Assembly (NCBI RefSeq): GCF_902859595.1
Contig: NZ_CADIJQ010000001.1
Span: forward strand, 496,001 to 560,000
DNA length: 64,000 nucleotides
Source: Achromobacter kerstersii
GTDB lineage: Bacteria; Pseudomonadota; Gammaproteobacteria; Burkholderiales; Burkholderiaceae_B
Direction: 5' to 3'
The position numbers and the translations under genes were made by a program. Below are positions 63,071 through 64,000 of this stretch, in pieces. The number at the start of each line of letters is the position of its first letter. The stretch's first letter is position 1. Below the pieces are notes generated by a model, which worked only from the letters and a program-made list of their open reading frames with translations, was not told where the DNA came from and ran no database searches.

Positions 63071-63469
63071 AAAACGAACCTCCCTCTGTTAAATATTTCC
63101 AATCACTGAAAAAGCAGTCCGACTGTTGAGTCAGACTGATCCATCAGTCAATTCTACGAATCCCTGAACCGCATTAATGCACGAAATAACGTCCACCTTT
63201 ATGGCTATTTGTGCCATAGCGTGCAGACGTGCAGCAACCGCCCGGAATGTTCCTGTTATGCATTGATGGCCATGCCTTGGCCTGGACAGATCCACATGGT
63301 GCCGCGCTGCAATGGCTGTGATCCAGCGATTTCTTCGCTGATCAACGTAGAAATCGCCATGGAGAGATGCGACAGGCCCGCCTTGGGGTGGAGGCGGGCG
63401 TATATGAATAACCGCTCCCAGCCAGGAGTTGTCGTCCGGACGATAGAATCTACCGTCCCCTTCTGACAG
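63071..63469. other. About 400-bp region before the last gene
   Basis: It contains one diverged copy of the window's palindrome (GCAGTCCGACTG at 63114-63125) and a related GAGTCAGACTG at 63129-63139. Open frames on both strands between 63209 and 63519 are possible but have no ribosome site and no recognised motif, so I do not call them. Confidence 0.5.
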
Positions 63470-64000
63470 ATGACCATGACGACCTCACACAAAGAACAGC
63501 GCCGGTCTGTGCGGCGCATCCTCGCAGATGTTGCCTCGCTCAGCCATGATCAACGCTACCAGCGGATGGTGGAACTCGGTCGTCAATCCATCACGGATGC
63601 ACATCTTGCCGAAGATCTGAGCTCACTTGCGCAGTCGGAGATCCACTACGAGCGCTTGTTGGCGCTGATGTCGGCCAGCGGCTCCCATGCGGCGGATCTG
63701 ATCGTCACGATGCTTGCCGACCCATCGCCAATGCTGGCAATGCGTGCGGCCCGGCTGGCGGCGCGTGTCGTGCCCGATGAGACGCTGGTGCAACTGATGC
63801 CGGACATGACGAAGCCGTGCCGCCGGGATCTTGCCTGCCAGCTCTGGCGATCTGGACGCGGACAGGTGAACGATGCCGTCTATCCGAAACTGGAAGGCGC
63901 GGCGCGCCGGCATCTGTTGCAGTGGACGACAGATGCATTCATCGCCAGCCATCTGGACGCGGCGCAGATTGCCGCGCTTGAGGCGCCGCAGTGGGCAACG
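63470..64000 (+). CDS. Start of a helical-repeat protein, cut by the window end
   Basis: From the ATG at 63470 (or the in-frame ATG at 63476) the frame is open to base 64000, giving at least 177 residues. The visible part is alpha-helical with HEAT-like helical hairpins (SHAADLIVTMLADPSP; AMRAARLAARVVPDETL; VYPKLEGAARRHLLQW). There is no signal peptide. The family cannot be named from this part. Helical-repeat proteins are often scaffolds or components of defence or secretion systems, but nothing here proves that. It lies at the right edge of a stretch with orphan genes. Confidence 0.65.
   Translation, partial: MTMTTSHKEQRRSVRRILADVASLSHDQRYQRMVELGRQSITDAHLAEDLSSLAQSEIHYERLLALMSASGSHAADLIVTMLADPSPMLAMRAARLAARVVPDETLVQLMPDMTKPCRRDLACQLWRSGRGQVNDAVYPKLEGAARRHLLQWTTDAFIASHLDAAQIAALEAPQWAT

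Noticed and set aside
63209-63519. Overlapping open frames on both strands before the last gene
   Set aside because: Neither has a ribosome site or known family; one overlaps the start of the better-supported helical-repeat gene.

Overview
The window is a 64 kb piece of a GC-rich betaproteobacterial chromosome, most likely Achromobacter or a close Alcaligenaceae/Bordetella-group relative. This is inferred from three things: two Bug-type tripartite tricarboxylate receptors, the many LysR regulators that each sit beside a small catabolic operon, and a genuine azurin. No rRNA, tRNA or CRISPR array was recognised. Most of the window is ordinary chromosome. Accessory signs are an IS4-family element with a frameshifted transposase (41.1-42.5 kb), dispersed GCAGTCAGACTGC palindromes and a receiver-domain remnant (46.4-47.9 kb), and a lower-GC right end with orphan small genes (from about 59.7 kb).

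Layout. 0-6 kb: a cut-off unknown gene, then an exported rhodanese with a YeeE/TsuA-like sulfur transporter, a secreted GlcG/HbpS-like protein, and a FixJ-type two-component pair. 6-12 kb: HPP-CBS membrane protein, MarR and LysR regulators, short-type argC, and a large protein with a C-terminal TerD domain. 12-17.7 kb: LysR plus a divergent operon (acyl-CoA ligase, MHS transporter, cysteine-less thiolase-like protein, DUF35 partner). 17.8-24.9 kb: thioredoxin-fold membrane protein, a polar amino-acid ABC transporter, fetAB-like iron exporter, ArnT-like glycosyltransferase. 25-29.4 kb: monomeric isocitrate dehydrogenase, and ilvA behind an isoleucine-rich leader peptide and terminator. 29.4-34.2 kb: a FecBCD-like metal or metallophore ABC operon with an azurin gene embedded in it.

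34.4-41 kb: M24 peptidase-fold protein, LysR, GAF protein and Bug receptor, with a near-identical 20-bp motif in front of both the M24 and GAF/Bug transcription units; then an OmpR-type two-component system and an SDR enzyme. 42.8-48 kb: methyltransferase, two GGDEF proteins, pentapeptide-repeat protein and secreted alpha/beta hydrolase. 48-53.8 kb: a catabolic operon (CitE-like lyase, family III CoA-transferase, cyclase-family hydrolase, Bug receptor, carboxymuconolactone-decarboxylase-like protein) divergent from its LysR, with a perfect 15-bp inverted repeat between them. 53.8-59.7 kb: a third GGDEF protein, a 917-residue autotransporter and a GT9 glycosyltransferase. 60-64 kb: AraC regulator, FMN-binding PNPOx-like protein, two orphan small genes, and the start of a helical-repeat protein that runs off the window.

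A theme across the window is short tandem repeats with units of 12, 15 or 18 bp, always in frame, inserted in or at the ends of otherwise conserved genes. The same kind of repeat with other unit lengths occurs between genes. The most testable new regulatory ideas are the ilvA attenuator, the shared 20-bp LysR-type motif, and the azurin-ABC transporter linkage.
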